Positions 1-6,595 of a stretch of 28,639 nt of DNA are shown one piece after another. A program made the position numbers and the translations under genes. The notes below the pieces were generated by a model. The model worked only from the letters and a program-made list of their open reading frames with translations. It ran no database searches and was not told the origin of the DNA. Origin of the DNA: Nitrospirota bacterium (GTDB taxonomy: Bacteria > Nitrospirota > Thermodesulfovibrionia > Thermodesulfovibrionales > JdFR-85); NCBI GenBank assembly GCA_013152195.1, contig JAADGU010000077.1, positions 1 to 28,639 on the forward strand. The letters are read 5' to 3'. Every line of letters starts with the position of its first letter. The first letter of the stretch is position 1.

Positions 1-13
1 AGATTCCGAGATC

Positions 14-25
14 AGACTTGACCCC
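14..25 (-). repeat. Inverted motif GGGGTCAAGTCT, left copy
   Basis: On the minus strand this reads GGGGTCAAGTCT. It matches the plus-strand GGGGTCAAATCT at 784-795 at 11 of 12 positions. The two copies point outward and bracket the rhodanese gene. Confidence 0.45.
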
Positions 26-81
26 CAAGTTTGGAATCGATTAGGATGTCCCCAAAGTTGAAATTGGGTTCCGCACTTCTC

Positions 82-546
82 TCAGTTCGGTTGCAGCTGA
101 TCAGGACGTGGCTTGCGGGAGAAGTATTCCTCGGCAACCTCTTCCGGCACTTCTGCTTCATTCCCGTCATAGAGCGGTAGCTCGTAATCGAACCAGCCAC
201 GCAGCCCGGTCTTCAGTGAGCTCACTCGCGTAAAGCCCATCTGCTTCATGGTGTAAGCCGCCAATACACTGCGATTGCCGGAACGGCAGATCACCACGAT
301 TTCCCGGTCCCGGCCACCTGCCAGTTCCGGCACCGTATCTTCGTAGTTCCAGTCACAGGAGACCTCAAGAATACCGCGAGGGACATTAATGGTGTTCTTG
401 ATATGAACAGTGGCGTATTCATTCGGCTCGGTAACATCCAGCAGCAGAATACTGTCGTCTTCCGCCAGCTTCTCTTCCAGGTCCCAGGGAAACAGCTCGT
501 TGACTTCAGGTAATGCTTCTTCGATTAATTGCTTGAATGTTTTCAT
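82..546 (-). CDS. Rhodanese-like domain protein (single domain)
   Basis: A 154-residue single-domain sulfurtransferase-type protein. The active-site loop is CRSGNRS with the catalytic Cys at residue 87, preceded by the usual LLDVTEPNEY strand-turn (Asp37), where rhodaneses place a structural acidic residue. The family carries persulfide sulfur on the loop Cys; the acceptor cannot be read here. No signal peptide, so cytoplasmic. The acidic tail (EVPEEVAEEYFSRKP) is an extension beyond the domain. Start ATG at 546 has only a weak Shine-Dalgarno-like CGGA. It stands alone: no same-strand neighbour is visible. The protein style resembles gammaproteobacterial single-domain rhodaneses, which with the flanking inverted motif hints at acquisition by transfer; that is inference. 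Confidence 0.88.
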   Translation of the reverse strand: MKTFKQLIEEALPEVNELFPWDLEEKLAEDDSILLLDVTEPNEYATVHIKNTINVPRGILEVSCDWNYEDTVPELAGGRDREIVVICRSGNRSVLAAYTMKQMGFTRVSSLKTGLRGWFDYELPLYDGNEAEVPEEVAEEYFSRKPRPDQLQPN

Positions 547-600
547 GTCTGCATTATTCCGTCACTAACAGATAAGAAATCGCTTTTTAAGTCTGTTATA

Positions 601-630
601 ATTTTAGCAGAAAAAATGCTGATCCTGCAA
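601..630 (-). promoter_or_regulatory. Putative sigma70 promoter of the rhodanese gene
   Basis: Read on the minus strand: TTGCAG (625-630), an 18-nt spacer and TAAAAT (601-606), about 55 nt before the rhodanese ATG. Sequence match only. Confidence 0.4.
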
Positions 631-783
631 GGTAAAACTTTACAGGAGTTCCCCCAAAAAACAGGCATCAAATAACATAAGCCCACGAATAATCGACAAA
701 AAATGAAATTACAAAGTGGTCACAGTTCATTTTCGAAAAAATGGGGGAAGTTAAAACAAGGGAAAGAGAAAACATAAAGACCT

Positions 784-795
784 GGGGTCAAATCT
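784..795 (+). repeat. Inverted motif GGGGTCAAATCT, right copy
   Basis: Partner of the copy at 14-25. Similar GGGGTCA-type strings occur around REP/RAYT-like or IS200-like elements in other genomes, from memory; no transposase is seen here. Confidence 0.4.
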
Positions 796-920
796 TTACA
801 TGTGGCAAAACAGTTAAACAGATGCCTGCAAACAGGAACTTTGAGTTCTTTTCCTTTAGAACTTAGCTGACTTTCTTGTTGCACACTTCCTTACAGATTT
901 TTATGAGACAATTCGCAAGC

Positions 921-949
921 TTGACTTTTCAGTCCGAAAATAATACCAT
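921..949 (+). promoter_or_regulatory. Putative sigma70 promoter of the toxin-antitoxin operon
   Basis: TTGACT (921-926), a 17-nt spacer and TACCAT (944-949), followed by GGAGGTGGAG ahead of the antitoxin ATG at 971. Antitoxin/toxin complexes of this class usually autoregulate at such a site, but I did not identify an operator. Confidence 0.45.
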
Positions 950-970
950 AAAAAGACTGGAGGTGGAGTT

Positions 971-1246
971 ATGAACATAACAAAAGACATTAAATCTGTT
1001 ACTTATCTAAAGTCGAAAGCAGCTGATATTCTTAAACAGATTAATGAAACTCACCGTCCCATAATTATTACACAAAACGGTGAACCCAAGGCTGTTCTTC
1101 AAGACCCTCAAAGCTATGAAAACATGAGAAACGCCATAGGTATTCTTAAACTTCTTTCACAAGGAGAAGAGGATATTAAAAAAGGAAAAGCTAAAAGCCA
1201 GGATAAGGTCTTTGAAAAAATAGAAAAGATGTTGCTTGCAAAATGA
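971..1246 (+). CDS. Phd/YefM-family antitoxin
   Basis: A 91-residue protein with the Phd/YefM N-terminal DNA-binding layout: a beta strand and helix around SVTYLKSKAADILKQINET, then PIIITQNGEPKAVLQDPQSY, the most recognisable family stretch. The lysine-rich C-terminal half would be the toxin-neutralising region. A strong Shine-Dalgarno (GGAGGTGGAG) lies just upstream. Its stop overlaps the toxin start as ATGA (1243-1246), the usual arrangement for translational coupling in type II toxin-antitoxin pairs. In the family this protein binds and inhibits the toxin and represses the operon. The gene is markedly AT-rich compared with the housekeeping genes further along, as expected for a mobile module. 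Confidence 0.9.
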   Translation: MNITKDIKSVTYLKSKAADILKQINETHRPIIITQNGEPKAVLQDPQSYENMRNAIGILKLLSQGEEDIKKGKAKSQDKVFEKIEKMLLAK

Positions 1247-1569
1247 AGCGAAAGTTTGAAGTTGTATGGTCAGAAACTGCTGAAAATGATTTAATTGATA
1301 TTATTGAATACATTTCCCGGGACAACCAGTTCAACGCATTAAAAATATTCAGGAAAATCAAAAATAAAGCAAACGGTCTTAACCTGTCGCCCCAACGGGG
1401 CCGAATAGTCCCGGAGTTACAAGAGCAAGGGATTACTCAGTATCGTGAGTTGATCGTATCTCATTGGAGGCTGATGTACAGAGTAGCTGAAAAAAACATC
1501 TATATAGTTTCACTTCTCGATGCCCGTCAAAACGTAGAAGATATACTCCTGAAAAGATTAACAAAGTAA
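1243..1569 (+). CDS. ParE/RelE-superfamily toxin
   Basis: A 108-residue protein of the ParE/RelE fold, normal length. Family marks are the N-terminal VWSETAENDLIDIIEYISRDN helix region, a central ...SPQRGRIVPEL stretch, and the conserved RELIVSHWRLMYRV strand followed by IYIVSLLDARQNVE. The RxLIVxxxRxxYRV pattern fits ParE (gyrase poison) better than ribosome-dependent RelE, but superfamily sequence alone does not settle the target. It overlaps the antitoxin gene by 4 nt. Intact reading frame with no visible lesion, so the pair is probably functional. Confidence 0.9.
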   Translation: MKRKFEVVWSETAENDLIDIIEYISRDNQFNALKIFRKIKNKANGLNLSPQRGRIVPELQEQGITQYRELIVSHWRLMYRVAEKNIYIVSLLDARQNVEDILLKRLTK

Positions 1570-1734
1570 ATGAACGCAGTTCACAGCTCATCGCAGCTTA
1601 ATCCTGCCCCCATCCTTTTTATTCATAGGCACCATGAGAATCATGGGGAAGTTCAGGTCTACACCTCTTGACAAGGCATAAATAAGCTGAGATACAGGCA
1701 CAAAATGTCCTGCCCCTCATATGTCCCTTAAAAA

Positions 1735-1920
1735 CATAATGATAATCAACAATTTCTACGTTGTAAACATCTTTGTCTCGCCATTCAAAGCAGATGCGCC
1801 AACATACGTTAAAGAAAACCTGATCTAATTTCTCCACAAAGGCATCTGCGGCCTCACAGCATCCTCGAGCACGAACGTATAATTTTCTGAGATGCAATTG
1901 GTGAAAAACCTCTACGTAAA
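1735..1920 (-). pseudogene. Decayed HigB/RelE-type toxin remnant
   Basis: On the minus strand the reading frame contains CWRICFEWRDKDVYNVEIVD followed by YH, a close match to the signature C-terminal end of HigB-family toxins (WRICFxWxxxxxxxVEIVDYH). Upstream a region ending in FVEKLDQ also recalls the HigB middle, but the N-terminal half is spread over two frames with stops. The conserved GNRLExLxGDRxGQYSIRIND block is missing or unreadable, and no clean start or stop bounds it. No HigA antitoxin follows. I read it as a dead toxin gene wedged between parE and the cytochrome gene. The open frame covering it (1619-1969) starts inside the cytochrome gene and is not itself a credible gene. Confidence 0.5.
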
Positions 1921-1944
1921 GCAGACGGTTTCGGCTCGTCTGCC

Positions 1945-3165
1945 TTACATACCCCGGCCACCGCCACACATATGGCCTCCGGACAGTGACTCCAGGAATA
2001 GAGAGAGGTCACTTATTTCATCCTCGGTCCATACCTGATTTCTTATATCGGCAATTACCGGCGACAGAGTACCGACAAAATCGCCTTCATACGGGTCACT
2101 GATGCCCGCCACAGTCCCCCTGACAACGAATTCCACAGCATCCCTGATCCTGCTGTACTTGCCGTTATGCATGTAGGGATAGGTGCAGAGCAGCTGCCTC
2201 AGGGTTGGCGTCTTGAACTTACCGACATCAGCAGGGGCCCCAGTCACATAGTAACGTCCAAGGTCATATCCCTCGTATTCCGGCATATCGGTATTCGGGA
2301 AAAGCGGTCCTCCCGAGGCATCGTTCGTTCCTGTCTCATAACCCTGACGAAAAACACCGATATTATGGAAACCGCCATCCGGTGCATTGGCGTAAGTGAC
2401 ATCTGTAAACAGGGGGGCCGGGTGGCAAGTCGTACAATTGCCCTTGCCCTCAAATATGCCCAGTCCCCTTATCTGGGCATCTGAAAGTGACCCTGTGATT
2501 CCTGCAACATACGAGTCATATGGAGAGTCAAGCGCCAGGATGGTCCGCTCATAGGAGGCAATCGCCTTTCCCACTGCCTGGAATACCACAGGGACTTCAT
2601 AAGAGGTGCCTACATACTGCTCGACTTCGGGAAATGCCCTGAGCAGAGCTTCCCTGTAACTGTAAAGCACATAGTCTACAACATTTTCCGGTGTGTTATT
2701 CATCTCCAGGGGATCCTGGACGGGCCCGAGTGCCTGGGCTTCAAGACTGGTGCCAGGCAGGACATCTCCTGTTACCGGGTCTGTCAGGAACTGCGCCCTG
2801 CCATCCCAGAACTGGCTGTGCTGAAAGGCCGAGTTGAATACGGTAGGAGAATTACGTTTCCCCTGGCGGTTATAAACACCCGTAGAGCGAACACTGCCAT
2901 CGGAAAAACCGAACATGGGACTGTGGCATGTGACACATGCAACCCTCGTCCTGCCGGCATCCGGATCTGAGAGGTTCCGGTCCATAAACAGCCTCCTGCC
3001 AAGCTGAATCTTTTCAGGGGTAAGGGGATTGGACGCCGGTACAGGCAGAATCTCTTCAGTTATCGCTCCTGTCATCGCAGCAACACCATAACCGGCAATA
3101 CCTGGTATCAACAGGGTTAACAACAGTCCAACAAAAAAGACACCAGTATTTATCTTTTTTATCAT
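1945..3165 (-). CDS. MauG/CcpA-family dihaem cytochrome c peroxidase-like protein
   Basis: A 406-residue exported protein. Residues about 5-30 are a hydrophobic signal peptide. Two c-type haem sites are present: CVTCH at residues 77-81 and CTTCH at 244-248, the N- and C-terminal domains of bacterial dihaem peroxidases. Other family marks are SPTVFNSAFQHSQFWDGRA after the first haem and FKTPTLRQLLCTYPYMHNGKY near the end. Family members reduce hydrogen peroxide in the periplasm or, like MauG, oxidise a protein substrate; sequence alone does not choose. A strong GGAGGGGGG-type ribosome site precedes the ATG. It lies alone, with no partner cytochrome or methylamine gene nearby. The tail GGHMCGGGRGM, with His, Met and Cys among glycines, is unusual and might bind metal. 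Confidence 0.93.
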   Translation of the reverse strand: MIKKINTGVFFVGLLLTLLIPGIAGYGVAAMTGAITEEILPVPASNPLTPEKIQLGRRLFMDRNLSDPDAGRTRVACVTCHSPMFGFSDGSVRSTGVYNRQGKRNSPTVFNSAFQHSQFWDGRAQFLTDPVTGDVLPGTSLEAQALGPVQDPLEMNNTPENVVDYVLYSYREALLRAFPEVEQYVGTSYEVPVVFQAVGKAIASYERTILALDSPYDSYVAGITGSLSDAQIRGLGIFEGKGNCTTCHPAPLFTDVTYANAPDGGFHNIGVFRQGYETGTNDASGGPLFPNTDMPEYEGYDLGRYYVTGAPADVGKFKTPTLRQLLCTYPYMHNGKYSRIRDAVEFVVRGTVAGISDPYEGDFVGTLSPVIADIRNQVWTEDEISDLSLFLESLSGGHMCGGGRGM

Positions 3166-3380
3166 GATCCCCCCTCCATTTCCCCGAAAAATGTTTTTTT
3201 TGAACGGTGGTTGTTATTCCTGGCAATACTCAGGAACAGGCCATGCTTCTCTTATATCATACTTATGGGTGCCTGTCAAGAATGGAATTATTAAACCGGC
3301 AAATAAAAACAGACAAGCAGGTTTTACTGAATAAAAGCCGTGGTAATAGAAGGAAAAGAGAAGAGGAACACACCCCTTAA

Positions 3381-3400
3381 TCCCCTCTTGATAGAGGGGA
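3381..3400. repeat. Palindromic repeat TCCCCTCT-TGAT-AGAGGGGA
   Basis: A perfect 8-bp inverted repeat with a 4-nt loop, preceded by CACCCCTTAA. The C-run / TTGATA / G-run layout is shared with the palindrome at 6596-6634, so the two may belong to one dispersed repeat family. There is no T-tract, so it is a poor intrinsic terminator. Confidence 0.5.
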
Positions 3401-3784
3401 GAGTTCGCCGGTAAGAGCGGACGAGGTGATGGGGGAGAGCAGGCAGGTAAAAGGTAGTTTTGAGAAGGCAGGGGGTGTGTAAAGAGCAGGTTCTTCACTG
3501 GTTAAATGCATGCTGCCTCTATGCCTTAGCCGAGCATGAAGAGAAGGGGGCGTCCCTGTATTTTTCCACAAGCGCAAAATAATATCTCCAAAACGTGAAA
3601 ATTCCCTTTACTCAGCTTCCTGATAATGCAATACTTTCACCAACAAAAATGTCATGTTTTTATAGGACATTACCATCTCTCTACATGGAGAAACAGGTAA
3701 CATTTTTAATATTAGCTGGTCCGACTTCCTGAGATTCTTTTCTTCAGGAGAGCAAAAAAAGCAGAAATATTGCAGGTTCTTGAT

Positions 3785-3812
3785 TTGGTTCAATGCATGA
3801 CATTCATTATAT
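3785..3812 (+). promoter_or_regulatory. Weak promoter candidate for the RiPP locus
   Basis: TTGGTT (3785-3790), a 16-nt spacer and TTATAT (3807-3812). This would give a leader of about 80 nt containing the left inverted-repeat arm. The match is weak. Confidence 0.25.
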
Positions 3813-3871
3813 TGCAGACAAAAGGTCATTCTGAATATCTGCCGGATTAATACCATTTTAAATGCGCGTCA

Positions 3872-3885
3872 TCGGGACGGTCCAT
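3872..3885 (+). repeat. 14-bp inverted repeat, left arm
   Basis: TCGGGACGGTCCAT, the exact reverse complement of 4220-4233. It ends 2 nt before the AAAGGAG ribosome site of the precursor gene. The pair encloses the whole precursor ORF. Confidence 0.85.
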
Positions 3886-3899
3886 TGAAAGGAGATTAC

Positions 3900-4178
3900 A
3901 TGGAAAAAAGACAAAAGTTTGATCTGAGTGAAATTAAGGCCATCCTGCAGGAAAAGGGATATACTATCAGCAGTGGTCTTAATATAGGCTTTAGCGAGGC
4001 AACGGCAAATTGCGGTTCCTATTGCACCGGCGGTTGTAGAGGTGGATGCTATACATGTGCCACCGGAACTTCCAAGAAAACTTCGCAAGTGATTCAACCT
4101 ACCATTCAGCTTAGCAGAGAGAATATACTTGGCGATATCCTGACAATAACAAATACACCTGCAGAGCAGGAAGATTAG
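3900..4178 (+). CDS. Cys-rich RiPP precursor peptide, CXXX-repeat type
   Basis: A 92-residue peptide. The ATG at 3900 is preferred over the in-frame TTG at 3885 because AAAGGAG sits 5 nt before it and the TTG overlaps the inverted-repeat arm. Residues 1-36 are a charged, helix-forming leader (FDLSEIKAILQEKGYTI) as expected for recognition by a RiPP maturase. Residues 38-53 read CGSYCTGGCRGGCYTC, with Cys at 38, 42, 46, 50 and 53. A Thr/Ser-rich segment (ATGTSKKTS) and a longer follower ending in AEQED come next. Cys spaced every fourth residue is the donor pattern of thuricin CD-type sactipeptides and of other CXXX-repeat radical SAM substrates. With an adjacent radical SAM/SPASM gene, the inferred fate is thioether crosslinking from Cys sulfur to a backbone or side-chain carbon. 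The long C-terminal follower is atypical. No homologous family could be named with certainty. Confidence 0.8.
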   Translation: MEKRQKFDLSEIKAILQEKGYTISSGLNIGFSEATANCGSYCTGGCRGGCYTCATGTSKKTSQVIQPTIQLSRENILGDILTITNTPAEQED

Positions 4179-4200
4179 AGTTACTTAACTATTAACAGAA

Positions 4201-4217
4201 CTGTTAACAGATAACAG
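4201..4217 (+). promoter_or_regulatory. Intercistronic hairpin/palindrome between precursor and maturase
   Basis: CTGTTA-ACAGA-TAACAG can form a 6-bp stem. Its first 10 nt, CTGTTAACAG, are themselves a perfect palindrome, and a related ATTAACAG lies just upstream. It could be a processing/attenuation hairpin that lowers maturase expression relative to the precursor, or an operator. No T-tract follows. Confidence 0.4.
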
Positions 4218-4219
4218 AG

Positions 4220-4233
4220 ATGGACCGTCCCGA
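4220..4233 (+). repeat. 14-bp inverted repeat, right arm
   Basis: ATGGACCGTCCCGA, the reverse complement of 3872-3885. It lies 10 nt before the AGGAGG ribosome site of the maturase, so in the mRNA the stem would enclose the precursor ORF and leave the maturase ribosome site just outside. Confidence 0.85.
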
Positions 4234-4260
4234 AACAAATATCAGGAGGAGTATACAGAA

Positions 4261-5688
4261 ATGAAATATCAATTACACCATGAAGTAGGTATGAGACGTG
4301 ATGTTGACAGGAGTATCATATATGTGAAGAATCCTGTTGAGTCTGAATTGAGTGATTTTTTGCAGACGATTAATACTGAACTTGCCGTTTTCCTTGGAAT
4401 GATGGACGGTTCAATGGAGATTGATGAGGCTGTAAAATGCTGGAGCGAGCTATTCTTCAGCACCAAACCCGACCGGAAGATCGGGAATGTCCTTCAAAAT
4501 ATGTTAAAGAGCAAGCTTGGACCGGACATCCAGGTTTATGAGGTATTGAATAAAGTTGACTCAGAGACACCGGCAAGAGATGACCTCCCTGACATAAGTA
4601 CCCTTATTGTTCCTAAAAAATCCGAAAACTTCGAAGACCCCAGGCTCAGGATACCTCTTCAGATGCTCTTTATGCCAACGTTGAATTGTACCCAGAACTG
4701 TTACTACTGCTACAGCACGGAATCTTATTCAAATAACATAAAGGCCCTTGAATTCGGGAGGGTACAGGAGATAATGGAAGAGGCAAAAGGACTTGGTATG
4801 CACTCAATAGATCTTTCCGGTGGTGAGCCGGTCAGCTACAAACACTTCTTTCCTCTTATGGAGAAGTTGTCCGAATTGGGATTAGAGGTTAATTTGCCCA
4901 CCAAGTATCCGCTTTCAAGAGAGGATGTAAGGAGGCTTAAGGATATCGGGTTAAAGACAATACAGATAAGCATAGATGCCTTAAATCCAAAGGTGCTGGA
5001 CAAGGTTGTTGGTCTTAAGGGTTATGGTGAAAAAATACTAAAAACACTTGACTACCTTGAAGAGGCCGGCATAGGGGTAAGGACGAATACGGTCATAACA
5101 TCATATACTCTTGGGGAAGTAAGCGACCTTATGCGCTTTTTAGCAACAAAAGAAAATGTATACCGTGTAACCCAGTCACCCTATTCTAATTCGCGGTTCA
5201 ACCACAAAGGGGACTTCCCGATCAGCAGTGAAGAGTATAGAGTCATACTCGAAGAATCAGAAAGGATATTTGAATCAAGACCTGACATAAGCTTTAATCC
5301 GGGAGAGGTGTTTGAACCATACGAGGAAGTCTCCATTGACGAACGGGAAAAGGATTGGGAAGGAAGGTCTTTTTGTAGTGGTGGCAGGCAAAACTTTGCC
5401 CTTTTGCCAGACGGTAAGGTCACTATGTGTGAGGAGCTATACTATCAGCGTCAGTACATTATGGGCGACCTTAAGACGCAGTCGATCATGGAGATGTGGA
5501 ATTCTCCGGAGGCGAAAAGCATATCCTCTCCACCAAAAGAGCTATTCCCTGACGGCCCATGCAGGGATTGTAAAAGCCTCGAGGCCTGCCACTATTTTCC
5601 AGGAAGGTGTGTCAGGGAGAGCATTAAGCACTTTGGAGCGGACAAGCACTACTACCCGGACCCCAGGTGTCCCAAGGCTCCTGTTTAA
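4261..5688 (+). CDS. Radical SAM/SPASM peptide maturase
   Basis: A 475-residue RiPP-type maturase. Residues 1 to about 125 form a separate N-terminal domain ahead of the radical SAM barrel; its size and position suit a PqqD-like precursor-recognition domain, though I cannot confirm the fold. The SAM-cluster motif is CTQNCYYC (Cys143, 147, 150), with the SAM-binding GGEP at 187-190. The C-terminal SPASM domain is complete: Cys372-X12-G-X4-Cys390, then Cys434-X2-Cys437-X5-Cys443-X6-Cys450 and Cys470, enough for two auxiliary 4Fe-4S clusters. SPASM maturases of this layout form thioether or carbon-carbon links in short peptides. It lies 82 nt after the precursor stop with AGGAGG upstream, in the same direction. 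No exporter, protease or immunity gene follows, and the next gene converges. It is more AT-rich than the housekeeping genes, which suits transfer. Confidence 0.93.
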   Translation: MKYQLHHEVGMRRDVDRSIIYVKNPVESELSDFLQTINTELAVFLGMMDGSMEIDEAVKCWSELFFSTKPDRKIGNVLQNMLKSKLGPDIQVYEVLNKVDSETPARDDLPDISTLIVPKKSENFEDPRLRIPLQMLFMPTLNCTQNCYYCYSTESYSNNIKALEFGRVQEIMEEAKGLGMHSIDLSGGEPVSYKHFFPLMEKLSELGLEVNLPTKYPLSREDVRRLKDIGLKTIQISIDALNPKVLDKVVGLKGYGEKILKTLDYLEEAGIGVRTNTVITSYTLGEVSDLMRFLATKENVYRVTQSPYSNSRFNHKGDFPISSEEYRVILEESERIFESRPDISFNPGEVFEPYEEVSIDEREKDWEGRSFCSGGRQNFALLPDGKVTMCEELYYQRQYIMGDLKTQSIMEMWNSPEAKSISSPPKELFPDGPCRDCKSLEACHYFPGRCVRESIKHFGADKHYYPDPRCPKAPV

Positions 5689-5792
5689 CTATTGAGATGA
5701 TGAAATACTTCAGGGTTCTCGCCAAACACTGAGCGCTGAACGATGCCGAAGCGCGTCATCTTTCGCAACCGCTCATTGATCACCTTTTGACT

Positions 5793-6560
5793 TCAGACAG
5801 ACAGAACCTCTGATGACATGTATGGACTGGCAGTATAGAGTGTAAGGTTCGGGTCTACAATCCCGCGGTGTGTGCGGAGTGCCAGGTCAGGAACATTGTT
5901 GTTCTCCGAAAGATGCACCAGACAGGCCCATTTCAGACAATCTGCACCAGACTCTCGGAGCAGCTCAGCAGCCTCAATGTTTGAGAGGTGGCCTTGCGGG
6001 CCTTCTATACGCTTTTTCAGAAACGCAGGATAGGGACCGTTTGCAAGCATATCCGGATCATAATTGCTTTCAATGAAGACCGCATCAAGGGATGCAACAA
6101 CACGGTCCAGCCCGTCAAAGAGGTGTCCGAGATCAGCAAGGATACCGAGACGCTTATTGTTCGAGATGACGACAAATGCAGCACCATCCACACTATCATG
6201 CGGTGTAGGAATCGCCTGGACAGTCACGCTTCCAAACTGAAGCAGCCCGTCTGACTGAAAGTAGCGGATGTCCTTCAGCCTGCCAAGCCCGCGCTTTTCA
6301 GTTGCAACCTTCAGGGTCTTTGGCGTGACATAAAGGGGCAGACCATACTTCCTCTGGTACACACCGGCATGGCAGATATGATCACTGTGGTCGTGGGATA
6401 TTATCACGGCATCGACCTGCCGGATATCACGTCCGTGTGCGGCGAGTCTCCGTTCTGCCTGTATGCCGCTGATTCCTGCATCAAAAAGAAGCTTGACACC
6501 ACAGGACTCAACATAAATACAGTTACCCTTGCTGCCCGATTGAAGTGAGATTGTAATCAT
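5793..6560 (-). CDS. YycJ/WalJ-type MBL-fold metallohydrolase
   Basis: A 255-residue metallo-beta-lactamase-fold protein without a signal peptide. It opens with ITISLQSGSKGNCIYVES, the typical YycJ N-terminus. The dinuclear metal motif HDHSDH is at 56-61, with later ligands in IPTPHDS, LGILADLGH and LVHLSENNN. The family is related to cytoplasmic nucleases of the RNase Z/beta-CASP superfamily; YycJ proteins are reported as exonuclease-like enzymes linked to DNA repair or cell-wall signalling, so the exact substrate is unsure. It converges with the radical SAM gene. The upstream same-strand lipoprotein gene is separated by about 146 nt containing a strong palindrome, so the two are probably not co-transcribed. 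Confidence 0.9.
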   Translation of the reverse strand: MITISLQSGSKGNCIYVESCGVKLLFDAGISGIQAERRLAAHGRDIRQVDAVIISHDHSDHICHAGVYQRKYGLPLYVTPKTLKVATEKRGLGRLKDIRYFQSDGLLQFGSVTVQAIPTPHDSVDGAAFVVISNNKRLGILADLGHLFDGLDRVVASLDAVFIESNYDPDMLANGPYPAFLKKRIEGPQGHLSNIEAAELLRESGADCLKWACLVHLSENNNVPDLALRTHRGIVDPNLTLYTASPYMSSEVLSV

Positions 6561-6595
6561 GGTTCTGTATTGTTTTCTCCCAACTATAGTTTGTC

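Larger units (their letters stand above)
547..970. other. Intergenic stretch without a gene (424 nt)
   Basis: AT-rich DNA between the divergent rhodanese and toxin-antitoxin genes. I see no convincing ORF. It holds a rhodanese promoter candidate at 601-630, a GGGGTCAAATCT motif at 784-795 that recurs inverted at 14-25, and a toxin-antitoxin promoter candidate at 921-949. The rest shows nothing recognisable. Confidence 0.6.
3166..3899. other. Long intergenic stretch without a convincing gene (734 nt)
   Basis: Lies between the divergent cytochrome gene and the RiPP precursor. Short open frames exist on the minus strand (3214-3498, 3377-3577, 3608-3856), but none has family features, a good ribosome site or plausible composition. 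It contains an 8-bp palindrome at 3381-3400, a GTCCCTGTATTTTT-like string near 3555 that recalls decayed REP/RAYT-type elements, an AT-rich leader with a weak promoter candidate, and the left arm of a 14-bp inverted repeat at 3872-3885. Confidence 0.55.

Noticed and set aside
1619..1969. 116-codon open frame on the minus strand
   Set aside because: It starts inside the cytochrome gene, has no ribosome site, and only its middle carries HigB-like sequence; treated as a toxin remnant, not a gene.
3214..3856. Three short minus-strand open frames (94, 66 and 82 codons)
   Set aside because: No family features, repeat-derived or low-complexity composition, and no credible ribosome sites.
3885..3899. 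TTG start giving a 97-residue precursor
   Set aside because: The TTG overlaps the inverted-repeat arm and has no ribosome site, whereas ATG 3900 has AAAGGAG at 5 nt.
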